Below, piece by piece: positions 32,656 through 46,887 of a DNA stretch of 64,000 bases (position 1 is its first letter; the number at the start of each line of letters is the position of its first letter). Position numbers and translations under genes: made by a program. The notes below the pieces were generated by a model. That model was not told where the DNA came from, did not search any database, and saw only the letters and a list, made by a program, of their open reading frames with translations. Origin of the DNA: Drosophila persimilis (taxonomy: Eukaryota; Arthropoda; Insecta; Diptera; Drosophilidae); NCBI RefSeq assembly GCF_003286085.1, contig NW_020825706.1, forward strand, positions 2,852,001-2,916,000, read 5' to 3'.

Positions 32656-33772
32656 AGGGGGAACGTGGTGAGTTGCTGCGGACACCGCAACTCTACAGTT
32701 ATACCCGATACTAAGTCAGTATGGCTCTCCTCCGGCAGACGCCGCTAATATTAAACGACACGACAAAGAATGCGTGCGAGAGAGACAGAAAATCAGTCTG
32801 TGCGTGACGTCGGGCGCTGCGTAGCCAATGCAAATTGATTTGTTCCTTTTGGCTACAAAAATTATCTGATCTGATCCAAATTCAGCAACCGGATAGATAT
32901 AGTAAATTCTCTATGATTCTGCGTTTTTAGTTTTCTCGAATCTGCAATATTGTGGATGCAACAGATTTTCGTCCTTTGTGGTGGCGGATGGGGGTGGGGC
33001 GAAATTCTGAGACATACGTTTTATAGTGACATCTTAAAGGAGTGTGTGTACCAAATTTGGTTACTCTAGCCTTAATAGTCTCTGAGATTTGTGGTTGCCT
33101 CAGATTTTCGTCCTTTGCGGGGGCGGAAGGGGGTGTGGCGAAATTTTGACACAAAACGGTCAAGGTCCGATATCACAGGAGTGTGGATACCAAATTTGGT
33201 TGCTCAAGCTCTTATGGGTTCTGAGATCCTTGAACTCATATTTTGCAATTGGCAAAACCGACCATGAAACCTGTGTGTTAGAGTGAGACAGAGCGAGAAA
33301 GAGTGAAATTGTTTTCATGGTTCTGGCTGTAATAATTATACGATCTGGTTCAGATTTTGCACTCTAGAAGATATAGTCATCTTCTACGATCCTGCTTTTT
33401 TAGTTTTCTCGTATCGTCGAAATTGTGGATGCCACAGATTTTCGCCCTTTGTGGGGGCGGAAGTGGGCGGGGCACAGTTTTGAAATATTTTTGGAGCAGT
33501 GACATATCACAGAAGTCTGGATCCAAAACATCGTTGCTCTAGCTCTTATAGTCTTTGAGCATTAGGCGCTGAAGGGGACGGACAGACGGACAGACGGACA
33601 GACGGACGGACGGACAGACAGACATGGCTCAATCGACTCGGCTATTGATGCTGATCAAGAATATATATACTTTATGGGGTCGGAAACGATTCCTTCTGGA
33701 CGTTACACACATACACTTTTACCACAAATCTAATATACCCCAATACTCATTTTGAGTATCGGGTATAACAAG
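32655..33772 (+). mobile_element. DINE-1/INE-1-like non-autonomous element
   Basis: The ends carry an exact 15-base inverted repeat, GTTATACCCGATACT (32698-32712) and its complement (33755-33769). A small GTTGC/GCAAC hairpin sits just outside the left one. The right part has the GACGGACAGACGGACAGACG tract, then AATATATATACTTTATGGGGTCGGAAACG, a layout I recognise from Drosophila INE-1/DINE-1 (Helitron-like) elements. Internally, three diverged copies of a roughly 130-base block (near 32945, 33085 and 33420) share ATTTTCG-CCTTTG-GG and ACCAAATTTGGTT-like words. It interrupts the dispersed repeat, so it inserted later. No coding capacity. Confidence 0.75.
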
Positions 33773-33775
33773 TAG

Positions 33776-34491
33776 CGAAATAGGTCAATCAAAACAAACG
33801 AAAATGGAAATTGCTCAATTTTGATATTCCATTGAATAATTCTGGCTAACTAAAACCCTTAGTTCTGCCCACATAATTTTAGGCCGTTGATGAATAAATT
33901 TGCTTCAAGATTGGATAGTTTTTAATCCTTGCTTTTATTGTATTTATTGTAAAAAAGGTTTAAACGAAAAAGTTAAACAAAAAAAGAGTCGCTGTATTGC
34001 GTGTAAGCCGTAGTATAGACCTTTGTATACCCTATTTTGTTAATTTTATATGAAAGTATTAATATTGATATGAAGATAAAACGTAACTAATAAAGACCTT
34101 TTCTCAAAATGACATTTTTTAGACATATTCATGTATATGATGAGTGTTTTGTATACATATCTCGATCCTGATACCTATTCTTGGTCCCTACAAGAAGACA
34201 ATAAGCTTTAAAATATCGTTGAAATATTGAAAATAATATTAAATAATATTGAATAATATTAAAATATATTGAAAATAAATTGTTTTTGCCCAGATAATTT
34301 TATATGATTGCTGAATCAATTTTGATTAGGATTAACTACTTTTAAACAAAAACACAGTTTCAACAAAAATGTTCAATAGTCGCAGGTTGTGACGTCAATG
34401 TTGCTGGTATTTGCAGACTCATTTCTTGTCAACCAGAGTGTGGTCATTTGTATACCCTATTTCGTTAATATTATATAATGAAACTTGTTTT
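33776..34491 (+). repeat. Dispersed AT-rich repeat, copy B
   Basis: Aligns by eye with 47236-49165 once the solo LTR there is removed. Shared blocks include GTTCTGCCCACATAATTTT, CCCTATTTTGTTAATTTTAT, CTCGATCCTGATACCTA and CGCAGGTTGTGACGTCAATG. The match stops abruptly after CTTGTTTTC at 34491, where a poly-T run and then LINE sequence begin. Confidence 0.8.
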
Positions 34492-34599
34492 CTTTTTTTT
34501 TTTTGCATTTTTTTGGAATCTTCACGCATTTGATTGAACTGGCGCCAGTTGGGGCAGTATTGTTTAAAAGTTTTTTAAAGAAATTATGAAAACGTACGC

Positions 34600-36532
34600 T
34601 TTCTTGTCCGATTAGATCTGGAAAACCCCCTTGGTTTACCAAAGAGCTATCCAGTCTAAAAAACTTAAAATCAAGACTTTATAAAAAATTTCAAGAAGTG
34701 GGTTCTCCTACTTCTCACTCTCGTTATGTAATAGCTCGGTCAAACTTTTCAGTTCTTAATGCTCAATGCTATAAGAACTACCTATCTCGTTGCAGGATAC
34801 GTTTTTCTCAGGACCCTAAACAGTTTTACTGCTTCGTAAACAGTAAGCGTTGAACGTCCGCACACCCATCCTCGCTATCATTTTGTAATACGTCGGCAAA
34901 TAATGATCAGGCAATTGCCGATCTTTTTGCCCAGTTTTTCCAAACCACCTATTCTGAGGAACGCTACTCTGGTCAACCGTACCCATACGGATTACCGAGG
35001 TCGAACGGCATTTTCAGTCCCTTGTTAAATGAATATTCCCTACTTCAAGATCTTCGACTAGTTAAGCCGGTGTTTTCACCGGGTCCAGACGGGGTTCCAG
35101 GTTGTGTACTCAGGTACTGCGCCGAGGCTCTGTGTGGACCATTGCTTAAACTATTCACCCTGTCCATTGATTCCTCTTGCTTCCCCCCAATCTGGAAGGA
35201 ATCGTTTATAATTTCTCTCCATAAAAAAGGTAGCAAGTCTGATGCAAAAATTATAGAGGTATAGCAAAGTTATCCGCTATTCCCAAATTGTTTGAGAAGG
35301 TTTTAACTCCGCACTTGCAACATCTCTGCAAGTCACTTATATCTCCAACTCAGCATGGATTTATAAGGCGGCGATCAACCACCACGAACTTGTTAGAGTT
35401 TACCTCTTTCATTATTAAAGGCTTTCAAGGTAACTTACAGACGGATGTTATTTACACCGACTTTAGTAAAGCATTCGACTCTGTAAACCATTCCCTTTTA
35501 GCACATAAACTTGACCTTTTAGGGTTTCCGCCCAACCTCCTGAGATGAATTTCTAGCTATCTTTGTTCTAGGTCTCAAAGAGTCCTCTTCAAAAACTCCC
35601 TCTCTTTACCAGTAAAGGTTTCTTCGGGAGTACCACAGGGCAGCCATCTAGGCCCCTTACTCTTCACACTCTTTATTAATGACTTGCCTTCAGTATTAAC
35701 ATACTCTCGAGTACTTATGTATGCGGATGATGTTAAACTCTGTGTCCAGTACAAGGACATTTCATTTCATTCTCGCTTGCAATCCGATCTCAATAGCTTT
35801 CAGTCATGGTGTTGTGCAAACTTGTTACACCTTAATGCCTCGAAATGCAATGTTATGACATTTCATCGTTCTAACCCTTTGTTGGCTCCCTACACCCTAT
35901 TTGGGGGTTCTCTTGAGAGAATTACCCTGGTGGATGATCTGGGTGTTATGTTAGATCCCAAGTTAAAGTTTTCCGAACACATTTCTACCATGGTAAATAA
36001 GGCCATGGGCGTGCTTGGGTTTATAAAGAGGTGGTCAAAGGAATTTGACGACCCCTATACCTCGCTTGTTCGTCCGATCTTAGAATACGGCTCCTGTGTA
36101 TGGTGCCCTCAGTACAAAGTACACCAGGACCGTATAGAATCAGTACAGAAAAACTTTTTACTCTTTGCTCTGCGGGGCCTTAACTGGGATGCGGGTGTAA
36201 GACTCCCATCTTACTCTAGTAGACTATTATTAGTAAACCTCCCATCCTTAGTTAACCGTAGAAAAATGCTTGGTGTGATATTTATGCACAACTTGATCAG
36301 GGGTGACATAGACAGCCCTGATCTGTTGAGCCGCATAAACTTCACGATTCCTATTAGACTGACTAGAAACTTTATACCGTTGTTCCTTCCACTTTGTAGA
36401 TCGAATTATTCCTTGCATGAACCGTTTAGGGTCTTATGCTCGGATTATAATTCCCTCTACCATATTATATCCTCCACTAATTCTGTTCCTCTTATTAAAT
36501 TACTAATCCTTACACACCTTTCTAGTAATTAG
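34600..36532 (+). mobile_element. Degenerate non-LTR retrotransposon (reverse transcriptase)
   Basis: The plus strand encodes a LINE ORF2 broken by stops and a frameshift. In order: a linker (PPWFTKELSSLKNLKSRLYKKF), a stop near 34852, the start of the RT domain (FSPGPDGVPG), a break near 35262, then TDVIYTDFSKAFDSVNHSLL, a stop where a Trp is expected near 35546, VSSGVPQGSHLGPLLFTLFIN, and the intact catalytic motif YADDVKLCV. The last open stretch is 35684-36532. No endonuclease domain is seen, so it is 5' truncated. It belongs to the jockey/CR1/I-like LINE group; the family is not resolved. The exact 3' end is unclear, with no poly(A) tail visible. Confidence 0.85.
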
Positions 36533-36539
36533 TAATTGA

Positions 36540-37184
36540 ATTGGTATTTGTATTTTGTATTTTATTGCATGCTTAATTTCTTAATAAGTTTAGTGCTAAT
36601 TTTCCTCGAATGTTAGTCTAATATCTATCTTTCTGCATGCTCGCGTTTGGTTCGGCTACGCACCGCGCGTCATGCGGCAGCGCCCCTCGATCGGTTGGGC
36701 GGGAGGAGGGCTGCGTTTTGCCTGGGATCCGCGCGTAACAGCCTTCTGCTGGTGTCACACGGGCCACTTGACGGTGCAGTAATTGCATCGCCTCTTGATA
36801 GATGCAGTCATTGCATGTCAACGTCCATATGAAAAGCGAATGATTGAAAAGGATAAAAGTGCAATCCATTGGAATAAAAGTGATGCAGGAGAGTGAAATA
36901 AGTTCTAGCAATACCGATTCTTCTCGCAATTATGGGTGTTTTTTGTAGTATATATCTGCCAGGAATATATGTACACCAACATGGTAATTACTGTAGTTCG
37001 CCCTACCTCATATACTTCTTCCTTGCGCGTGGTGTGCCAACTGGTTTTTCAAAAGAGATACTAACAACACATACCACGAAAGCATTTAATTTGTGTGTGT
37101 GTAAATTTACGTGTCCGACGCCATTGAGCTATACGGGTGTTGGTTTTAAATTATTGGGAACTAATAAGACAGTTAAGAGACACC
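36540..37184. other. Unassigned DNA between LINE and nucleotidyltransferase gene
   Basis: Bases 36,630-36,770 are strikingly GC-rich against the AT-rich flanks, with no domain in any frame. They may be LINE 3' untranslated sequence or another element. The 5' leader of the nucleotidyltransferase gene probably lies in the last 200 bases. Confidence 0.4.
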
Positions 37185-39552
<2,368 letters not shown>

Positions 39553-39904
39553 ATACAGAATATGAAACGAACCCTCCGCCCCCATTCTGACGGCAGAATC
39601 GCGGTTTTCTTTGCTTTCGACTTGGTGTTTATAAGAGTTTCTTATTGTAAATAAAATGGATTTTGCAACGCTCGCATCGTTGGACAATCCAACCGTTCGC
39701 AACAACAAGAAAACGAAAAAAAAACATATTGCTGACTTTGTATATTTCACTAAAAGGCATACAAATATCGCTCAATTGTATAATTTTTCTGCCTTATTCA
39801 GCAGGATTTGGTTTCAATTGCACTAATACACTAAAAAGCATCGAATGGCACACACGCTGGATGGGAGGCCAGGAAAAATACAATACCCCACGCTCTTACA
39901 ATGG

Positions 39905-40746
39905 CTATACGTCGGGTACACGACCAAAGATCTTCAACAACATATAGATGGTAAAGCCCACGATCATAACCAGGCCCAGGAGATATACACGATTGCGCCA
40001 GTGCTGCTTGGACTCCTTCATCATGTTGACCACGCGTATGGCCGACTCTTCCGTTTCCTCAATGCTGCCATTATTATCTATGACAAAGTGTGATTGTTCG
40101 CATTTCTTCTCCAGCGGCATTTGTGACTCAATCCGGTGGCTCGCCTCTGCCTCGGAAAGCTCATTGCGGGCAATCAAACGCTGCAATTGTTTGTCCGAAT
40201 CGCTGAAATAATCAATTCTTAGCAGAAATCCAAGTCAAAGGCGAGGTAAAGATAGCCTACCAAGAAACGCAAACAATTTTGTAGATAAAATCCATGAGAA
40301 TGCCAGTCTCGAAGAGCAGCGGCAGATCTAGGACAATCCACGAATGTCCTGTGACAAACAGTTTGAACGCCCGCCAGAAGATCTTACGGTGTATTTTGGG
40401 ATGAGTAATCTGGTTCAGTTTACCACGCAACTCCTTGTCCTCGAAAATCATGCGTGCAAGGACAGCACGATTTATCTCCTTGCTAGGGAGCAGCACGTCC
40501 TCGCCAAAAGTAGCGCGTATCTGTTCCCAGGCAGCTTGACCTGGTTCCACGACTAATAAAATTAAATACGATAATTAACGGTAATTGCTCTCAATTACAG
40601 CAAACAACAGATTCTTCAGATTTCGTCTACTCACTCTCCCTGGCGATTTTATCTGCATCTATGACGGGAATTCCGTGCCGTTCAAACACTTTGCTAACGG
40701 TACTTTTGCCCGTGGCAATGCCACCAGTTACAGCCACAATAAACAT
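39905..40746 (-). CDS. Dpck: Dephospho-CoA kinase
   Basis: Catalyses the last step of coenzyme A synthesis, phosphorylating dephospho-CoA with ATP. Minus-strand exons: 40746-40635, 40552-40261, 40202-39905, giving 233 aa in consistent phase. The N-terminus has the P-loop GGIATGKST immediately after the start. It is followed by the CoaE-type DADKIARE, then [11 protein letters not shown] and [10 protein letters not shown]. The C-terminus ends in a hydrophobic span ([18 protein letters not shown]), suggesting a tail-anchored membrane form as in animal DCAKD proteins; location is inference. The start ATG is the first codon before the P-loop core (MFIVAVTGG). Its promoter is shared head-to-head with Ref1, with 397 bases between the two start codons. 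Confidence 0.95.
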
Positions 40747-40886
40747 ATTTCAGTAATACTTAAAACGAGTCTGGGAATGTTTTTTATTTAAATAATTAAT
40801 AAAACTCTGGATGCAGAAAACGCGAAGAGGACAAAACAAATACTGTTTAACTACTGCTCGATTCCCAGCACTGCCATGCCCCAAAT

Positions 40887-40918
40887 CTAGTATTTTTGAT
40901 TGAAAATCTAGTATTTTC
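40887..40918. promoter_or_regulatory. Motif 6-like pair in the Dpck/Ref1 divergent promoter
   Basis: Two near copies of CTAGTATTTT (40887-40897 and 40908-40918) match most of Drosophila core-promoter Motif 6. They lie in the short interval between divergent Dpck and Ref1. No TATA box is evident, which fits housekeeping genes. Confidence 0.45.
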
Positions 40919-41143
40919 GATAGAAAATATTACATCCCTGGCTGTCAGCATTTTCCATCACTTTTTTTCATAAAACAAAGATGGCGTAGAATTTCGTGCG
41001 TCGTTTTTGCAGCAACTTGTGAATTTCCACGCGCATTTTTTTTGTGAAAAAGCGAGTTTCTACACGAAGTTCAGTTTGCACCTGAGAAGCAATAGTCAAT
41101 ATAAACTCAAAGATCTCTTTAGCGAATTGAAAACAAAGCAAAG

Positions 41144-42698
41144 ATGGTGGACAAAATTGAAATGAGCCTTGACGATATCATCAAGTCGACCCGCACGCAG
41201 AAAAAACCACAGGGTGCTCGCGGCGGCCCCGGCGGAGCACGTCGGCCGGCTGGACAACAGCGTTTTGCGGCTGGCGGCGGTCCTCGTCGCGGCGGTGGAG
41301 CCGGTCCATCGCCAAGGAAACCAGCTCCAGCAAGCGGTGCTGGCGGCGTGCTCAAGGGTCGCCGTAGTGGCGGTGCCGGTGGTGGCGGCGGCGGCGGCGG
41401 GGCCATACAAAAGGCAAAATTCGCACGGGTAATACATACGTTTTGTCTCATGTAGAGCCAAACAAAAAGCATCAGAGCAGCAAGAAAATATCCATGCATT
41501 CACAAGGACACTGCCGGAGCGAGCTCGGCAAGCGGTAATGTCCGACAGCTGCATTCCAAACACTCACACCATTGCGTTCATTGGATTCAAAATGGCCACC
41601 ATGAATGGCAACTAACGGTGCCAGAGCGAAAAAAGTAGCTGTTCAAATGGACTTCTCCACACTCCTCTACTCCTAGGATCGGCTGTTTTGAAGGGAATTC
41701 CTCGCCTGGTATCACCTCGTCGAAATCCAGTTCCTTTTAATACAGTTTTTCCAGACAGAAGCAATGAACGATCGATCAGCGTTTCGTATTGAGTTCTTTC
41801 TTTCCCCAGTTCCCAACGTTAAATAATTTTCATGCACATATTTTGTGTGTTGTTCTGCATTCGATGGCGCTGGCGCTGTCCTCATGAGGCTAGGATACCG
41901 ACAACTGCTGCGACTGCTACGACTGCTACTCCCACAATATTTGATACCCAACGCGCTCAAACCAACATACCCTTCTACCTAATACTACCCCCACCTTTAG
42001 GGCGATGTGAACAGCGCTTGGAAGCACGATATGTATGATGGACCCAAGCGCGGTGCTCCCAGCTCTGGATCTGGCCCAACCCTCCTGATTGTTAACAATC
42101 TGGATTACGGCGTCTCGAACAGCGACATCAAGGAGCTATTCAATGAATTTGGACCGATTAAGAAGGCAGCCGTGCACTACGATCGTTCAGGTCGCTCTTT
42201 GGGTACGTTTTGAAGACTCTCCTATCCAATCAACCCATCTAACTCTCTACCTCTCATCCCACAGGCACCGCAGATGTAATCTTCGAGCGTCGCACCGACG
42301 CATTGAAGGCAATTAAACAGTACAACGGAGTGCCATTGGATGGACGTCCCATGACCATACAACTGGCCGTTTCCGATGTCAACGCCTTGACCCGTCCAGT
42401 GGCCTCAGGGGATATCAAGCATCGTGTGGGCGGCGGTGCCGGTGCAGGGGCTCCATACAAACGCGGTGGTATGTACACACCTAGCGATCACAAAAATCCC
42501 AGTCCTAGTACTTACATTTCGATTAATTTTGTAGGTGGCCAGGCCGGCGGACCACGTCGCGGAGGCTTGCGACGCCCGGCCCCGGGCGGTGGCGCCCCCA
42601 AGCCCGCTGGCGGAGCACGCCGCGAGCGGAAAGCCCCACCCACTGCCGAGGAGCTCGACGCCGAACTGGACTCGTACATTAATGACATGAAGATCTAA
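41144..42698 (+). CDS. Ref1: Ref1/ALY mRNA export adaptor
   Basis: RNA-binding adaptor of the TREX complex that couples splicing to mRNA export through the NXF1 receptor. Exons: 41144-41428, 42001-42202, 42265-42468, 42535-42698, giving 284 aa. The N-terminal box [14 protein letters not shown] is the UAP56-binding motif of the REF family. A Gly/Arg/Ala/Pro-rich region follows. The RRM spans exons 2-3, with RNP2-like [12 protein letters not shown] and an RNP1-position strand [11 protein letters not shown] second RGG-rich segment comes next. The C-terminus ([18 protein letters not shown]) is the second conserved UAP56-binding box. Intron 1 is 572 bases, larger than the rest. Confidence 0.96.
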
Positions 42699-43712
42699 AT
42701 AGTTAATAGTCTGATATTTTAGTCTAACACAAAAAAAATGAACACCCCACTAGTCTTAAGGTTTACCATAAAGACGGAATATCCCTATGGTACAATAATC
42801 TAATTCTACATCAGCAACGACGCCGCGCAAAGGAAAGAACACGAAAAGGAAGTTTGGAACGAGTTCTCTTTTTATCTTAAAAGAGATGGACACATTTAAT
42901 TTGTAATGCGCCTACTGTGTGTGCGCAGATTAATATTGCAATGTGGCGAACATAGTTGAAATACAATTGAGCTGTATTTATTTAAAATAGAAATATGCTT
43001 TAACGAACTGAGAACGAACGAAGATGATTTAATGGACTCTTTTTTTAATTGTTAGGCTAATAGAAATAATTTCGAGCCTGAATAATCTCGTGCTCGGATC
43101 ACGCATTCTCGATATAAAATAAAACAAACTCAATTTATAATTAAATGGGTTATTGTTTATTTTTGGAATATTACATCAATAATTAGAAAAGGCCGTGGTG
43201 TTTTTTTTTGTTTTTTGACAAGTAGTCCTTTTGGGGACACTTATTAAGTACAAAATGCAAAATCAGAAGCTTCGTTTTGGTAGTTATTTTATAGGTGGTA
43301 GAACTTTAGTCATGGTTCGTTTTTTTCGTATTATTTTTGTGTTTAGGGCGGAATCACGAGTCACTTAGATGTTCAACAAATGCGTTAGACGTTTAGAATA
43401 ATAATGAAATACATGAAAAGGCAACGAATTAGGTTAGGATAGGGTAGGGGATAGATTTTAGAGAGCTATGTAGTATGTATTTCTGCGGCTTCCTTTTTCC
43501 TGCAGATCCGATTAATGATTTTTTTAATACATATATATATAAATGTAGGTATGGTGTATACGTATGTCTATAAGCGATTTATATTTATAGGTTTATGTTT
43601 AGTTGATGATTGTGTATGTGTATGTCTCTGTGGGGAGGGCGACTGAGGATGTGTTGTTGTTTTTTGTTTTGTTGGTGTATGAGTCATTAAATGCTTGTCT
43701 GGGCCTCCTCTT
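42699..43712. other. Convergent 3' regions of Ref1 and the JPT-like gene
   Basis: AT-rich 3' untranslated sequence of two genes pointing at each other. AATAAA-type signals occur in AATAAAACAAAC near 43118. No further exon or RNA gene is seen. Confidence 0.6.
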
Positions 43713-44069
43713 CTACCAGAAGCCGCCTGACGAGAATCCACCGGGTGGTACTCGTCCGCGCGCCTCACCATTCGTGGCCGCCGGCTTGTTTCCGGACTCT
43801 TTGGGCTGACTGTTGGCCGTGGTCTTGGTTTCCTCCTTCGGGGAGGTGATCTCGTCGCGCAACTTCTCCACCACTTTGTTGGGGTCAGTCGATCCCATGC
43901 AGGCATTCAGATTGGAAGAGTTTTGCTGATTGTATTTGGGACGCGGGGCGGGTACGGCGGTTTCTGGCTCCGAGAAGATATTGGTGTGTCCGCCGCCCGG
44001 TGGCTTCAGTACACGGCTGGAGGGACGAGCGCTGCTGGTCATTCCAATTTTCAATTCGGTGGATGTCAT
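43713..44069 (-). CDS. JPT/HN1 (Jupiter microtubule-associated) family protein
   Basis: A single coding exon of 118 codons. The ATG (44069) follows a TTCGTTGCAG splice acceptor by about 20 bases, so an upstream non-coding exon is likely. The N-terminal SSRVLKPPGGGHTNIF matches the conserved SSRVLRPPGGG box of HN1/JPT1 and fly Jupiter. The C-terminus VPPGGFSSGGFW echoes the second PPGG box of JPT1. The middle is Lys/Glu/Ser/Asn-rich and probably disordered. Family members bind microtubules or act in cell-cycle control; the role here is not shown. In D. melanogaster I think it corresponds to CG1943, next to Dpck and Ref1, but give no symbol. Confidence 0.82.
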   Translation of the reverse strand: MTSTELKIGMTSSARPSSRVLKPPGGGHTNIFSEPETAVPAPRPKYNQQNSSNLNACMGSTDPNKVVEKLRDEITSPKEETKTTANSQPKESGNKPAATNGEARGRVPPGGFSSGGFW

Positions 44070-46085
44070 TTTGTTGCTTTTGTTTTTATCTGCTGCAACG
44101 AAAAAAATAGAAACAAACGTGAAATGAATATGCGGCGGATCTGCAGCTCTCACTTTACAATGGCATACAATAAATTCTAGCCCATAGAAATATGTAGTAT
44201 TACAGTCACGCCACTTGCGGATGTGGCCAGCAGCAGAATAAAGCGAATGACGAAGCGCGCCTGTCGCCCTACTGAGGAAACTCTGGTTTCGAACGGCTAG
44301 AGAAAATGAGAAATTCACATGGATGTGTGTGTGTGTGAACTCTCCACCGCCCCAATGGGTGCCTGGCTATTGGCCCCACTCTATACACATAAATTTATCA
44401 TCTCTATCTCTCTATTTTTGCTGGTTGCGTTCTCTTTACACTTTGCCGTTAACTGTAATTGCGCGTTTTGTTGCTGTCGCACTTTCTTTGTTGTTGCTGT
44501 TTTTCGTTTTGGTGTCAAGCCTGACGGCACGGTGGGATAAAACTACACAGCCATTGCCAATAAATAGTATTTCCATGTGGTGGTAGTTTCTGTTGCTTTT
44601 TTTCATCATTGCTCTTATGGTTTAGCTGTGGAGCGGGGAAAAGAGGTCATAGTGGAGGCGATGACAAATGCTGTAAAACGTTTGTAATGATGCGTCATCA
44701 TCCTTTGGGATGGGGATGGCGCTGCGCAGCCCCAGTGGTGTAACGCAGTGGGGTGGCAACATTCACCACACACAGACATATACACGCGCAATTATGTTGG
44801 GGCACGGCGTAAAACAAAGCAAAGTGAATGACCGCATTGAGTCAAAGATCTCCAGCAGCGTGGCTATTTTACTTCCCATAATAAATGCTAAATGGCAATC
44901 GTTTTTCGGCTAAGCAAATAATTTAGACCATCAGAAGCAGGCAGAAACAGCAGACTCTTATCAGTGCTGCGATGTTTTGAGAATGCCAAAATAGTTTTAT
45001 CTAGATTTTCAGTTTCCGATGGTGAACCAGCCAGATATTGCTTGAAGAAAACTGAACTGGCAACACTGTGCCTGCCCTTAAGCGCGCTTGCCGGCTCACC
45101 CATACTCGAAAACACACACACATGCATATAAATAACATTAACGGTGAAGGTTTGCTGGTATTTCTGTAGAAATTATGAGTAATGAGCGATCTAGATATAG
45201 CTCGAAATCGTATGTACTCTCTCGCTCTCGCCCTCTCTTTCGGTCACCCTTCTCCGCTCTTTTTACCTATTGTATTTCGCTTTGTTATGGTTTCGCCATT
45301 AGCCAAAGACAAGGCGATCAACAGCCAAATCATATATGGAAAAAGCACATTAAGACAGTCGGAAATCAAGTCTAACCAGTGATTGGGGAATGGGACCTAC
45401 TTAAACGTATTTTCGATTATAGCTAAAACCGCGATGCACACCGAAACTGGCAGAGCAGGGGGGGCAAGGCAAGGCAGGCAGATTTTTTTGCGCTGTAGTC
45501 CGAGATGGCGGCGCGGCGTCAGCGTCACTTCCAAAGAGTAGAATCGCGCGGCTGGCTACAATTTCGGTTTAAACTGCCTCTAGCTAGTTTTTCAGGTGCC
45601 TGGCCCCCAGTCAGCCGATGCATGCCATCGTTCCGACTAAATGAGCAACATGGCCGCTAAAAAAAAGACAAAGGGGAGCGCAGAATGGAGCATAAAACAG
45701 GGAACGAAACCCAAGAGGATGTGTTATTTATATGCATATGGCAGCTGTGCTAAATAAAATTTAAAGGCAGCTGCACCACACGGCAGACAGACAAACGCAC
45801 ACACACACACGCACATAGCGCTTGCGCTTCGGCACATCCCAAGCCCCGCCATGGGAACAAGACACCACAAAATTCCATGACACAATGCTGATATGCGGAA
45901 AATATTGATTTATTTTTGGGCACATGGCAGTGCTGCTCTAACTGTTGATTCAACCCATTAGCGCAACTTTAATGCTTACCTTACAATATACTTGAACACT
46001 TATTAAATGGTTTGGCAAACAAACGAAAATTTACAAAAATTCAGCAGAAGACGACGCGCACGGTGACCGTTTATTTTCAAAATTG
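44070..46085. other. Region upstream of the JPT-like gene, no supported CDS
   Basis: Probably holds the 5' leader and promoter of the minus-strand JPT-like gene. A patch with GGCGGCGCGG near 45510 is GC-rich. The frames at 44,319-44,586 and 45,175-45,382 are short and resemble nothing known. Confidence 0.45.
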
Positions 46086-46093
46086 GTTGGGAC

Positions 46094-46879
46094 TAGAGGT
46101 GGAGAACTATCGATGGCACTATCGACACTATCGATGGTAAGGCACTATCGCGCTACTAAACTATCGATGGTTCAATGTTTCGATAGTGGGCGACAGTGGT
46201 CGATAGTATGGTTTACCCAGCAAAGAAAATTTGTGTGGGTGGGAAATATGTGTCAATTTCAGTGATAATATCGTCAAGTCGAAAATCTTTCACCACAGTT
46301 AAAAACAGTAGGGGAAAATATGAAGAATGCTTTATTGGAGTCGATCAAAAAACGCCTATCTACATATGAGCAACGGACTGTAACTAGGATGGCCACGATA
46401 TTAGATCCGCGCTTCAAGAATGATGGATTTCAGCTCAACTCAAATGCTGAGCAAGCTTCAGTCTTTCGGAAAGGGTTTTTAGCAAGGCAGGGAAAATTGT
46501 CCCTAAACGACGAACAAGGCTCAAGAAGGAAAATGTAAACGTTCTGCTGTTTTTGAATAAAAATCTTTGGTTACAATACAAAACATACAACAGAATCCAA
46601 GAAATACAAAAATTTAAATATATATTAAGAATACAAATATATGAACATTATACAGAGTTTCTTTTATTATTTTTAGCTTCTAGTTGGACAGCATATTTCA
46701 TTTAGAATTGTAATAATGCTTTTAGCATCGAATCAACCGTCTTTTTACACTTTTAAAAACACTCATTTGTATTACGACTATCGAACACTATCGATGGTAC
46801 TATCGCCCAATATCGATGGTTTTGAAAATACTATCGTCCACTAACGATGGAGCCTACTATCGATAGTTCTCCACCTCTA
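46094..46879. mobile_element. Non-autonomous hAT element with 8 bp target duplication
   Basis: The ends are inverted: TAGAGGTGGAGAACTATCGAT at 46094-46114 is matched by its complement at 46859-46879. The flanks are exact 8-base direct repeats GTTGGGAC (46086-46093 and 46880-46887), the hAT signature. Both subterminal regions are packed with ACTATCGATGG-like sites on either strand. Inside, 46320-46538 encodes a remnant reading RTVTRMATILDPRFK, a motif typical of the C-terminal part of hAT transposases. The element is 786 bp and lacks the BED finger and most of the catalytic domain, so it needs a transposase in trans. The exact duplication suggests fairly recent insertion. Confidence 0.88.
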
Positions 46880-46887
46880 GTTGGGAC

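Noticed and set aside
33585-33625. GACGGACAGACG tract as a possible CRISPR-like or satellite array
   Set aside because: It is the known simple tract within DINE-1-like elements; there are no spacers.
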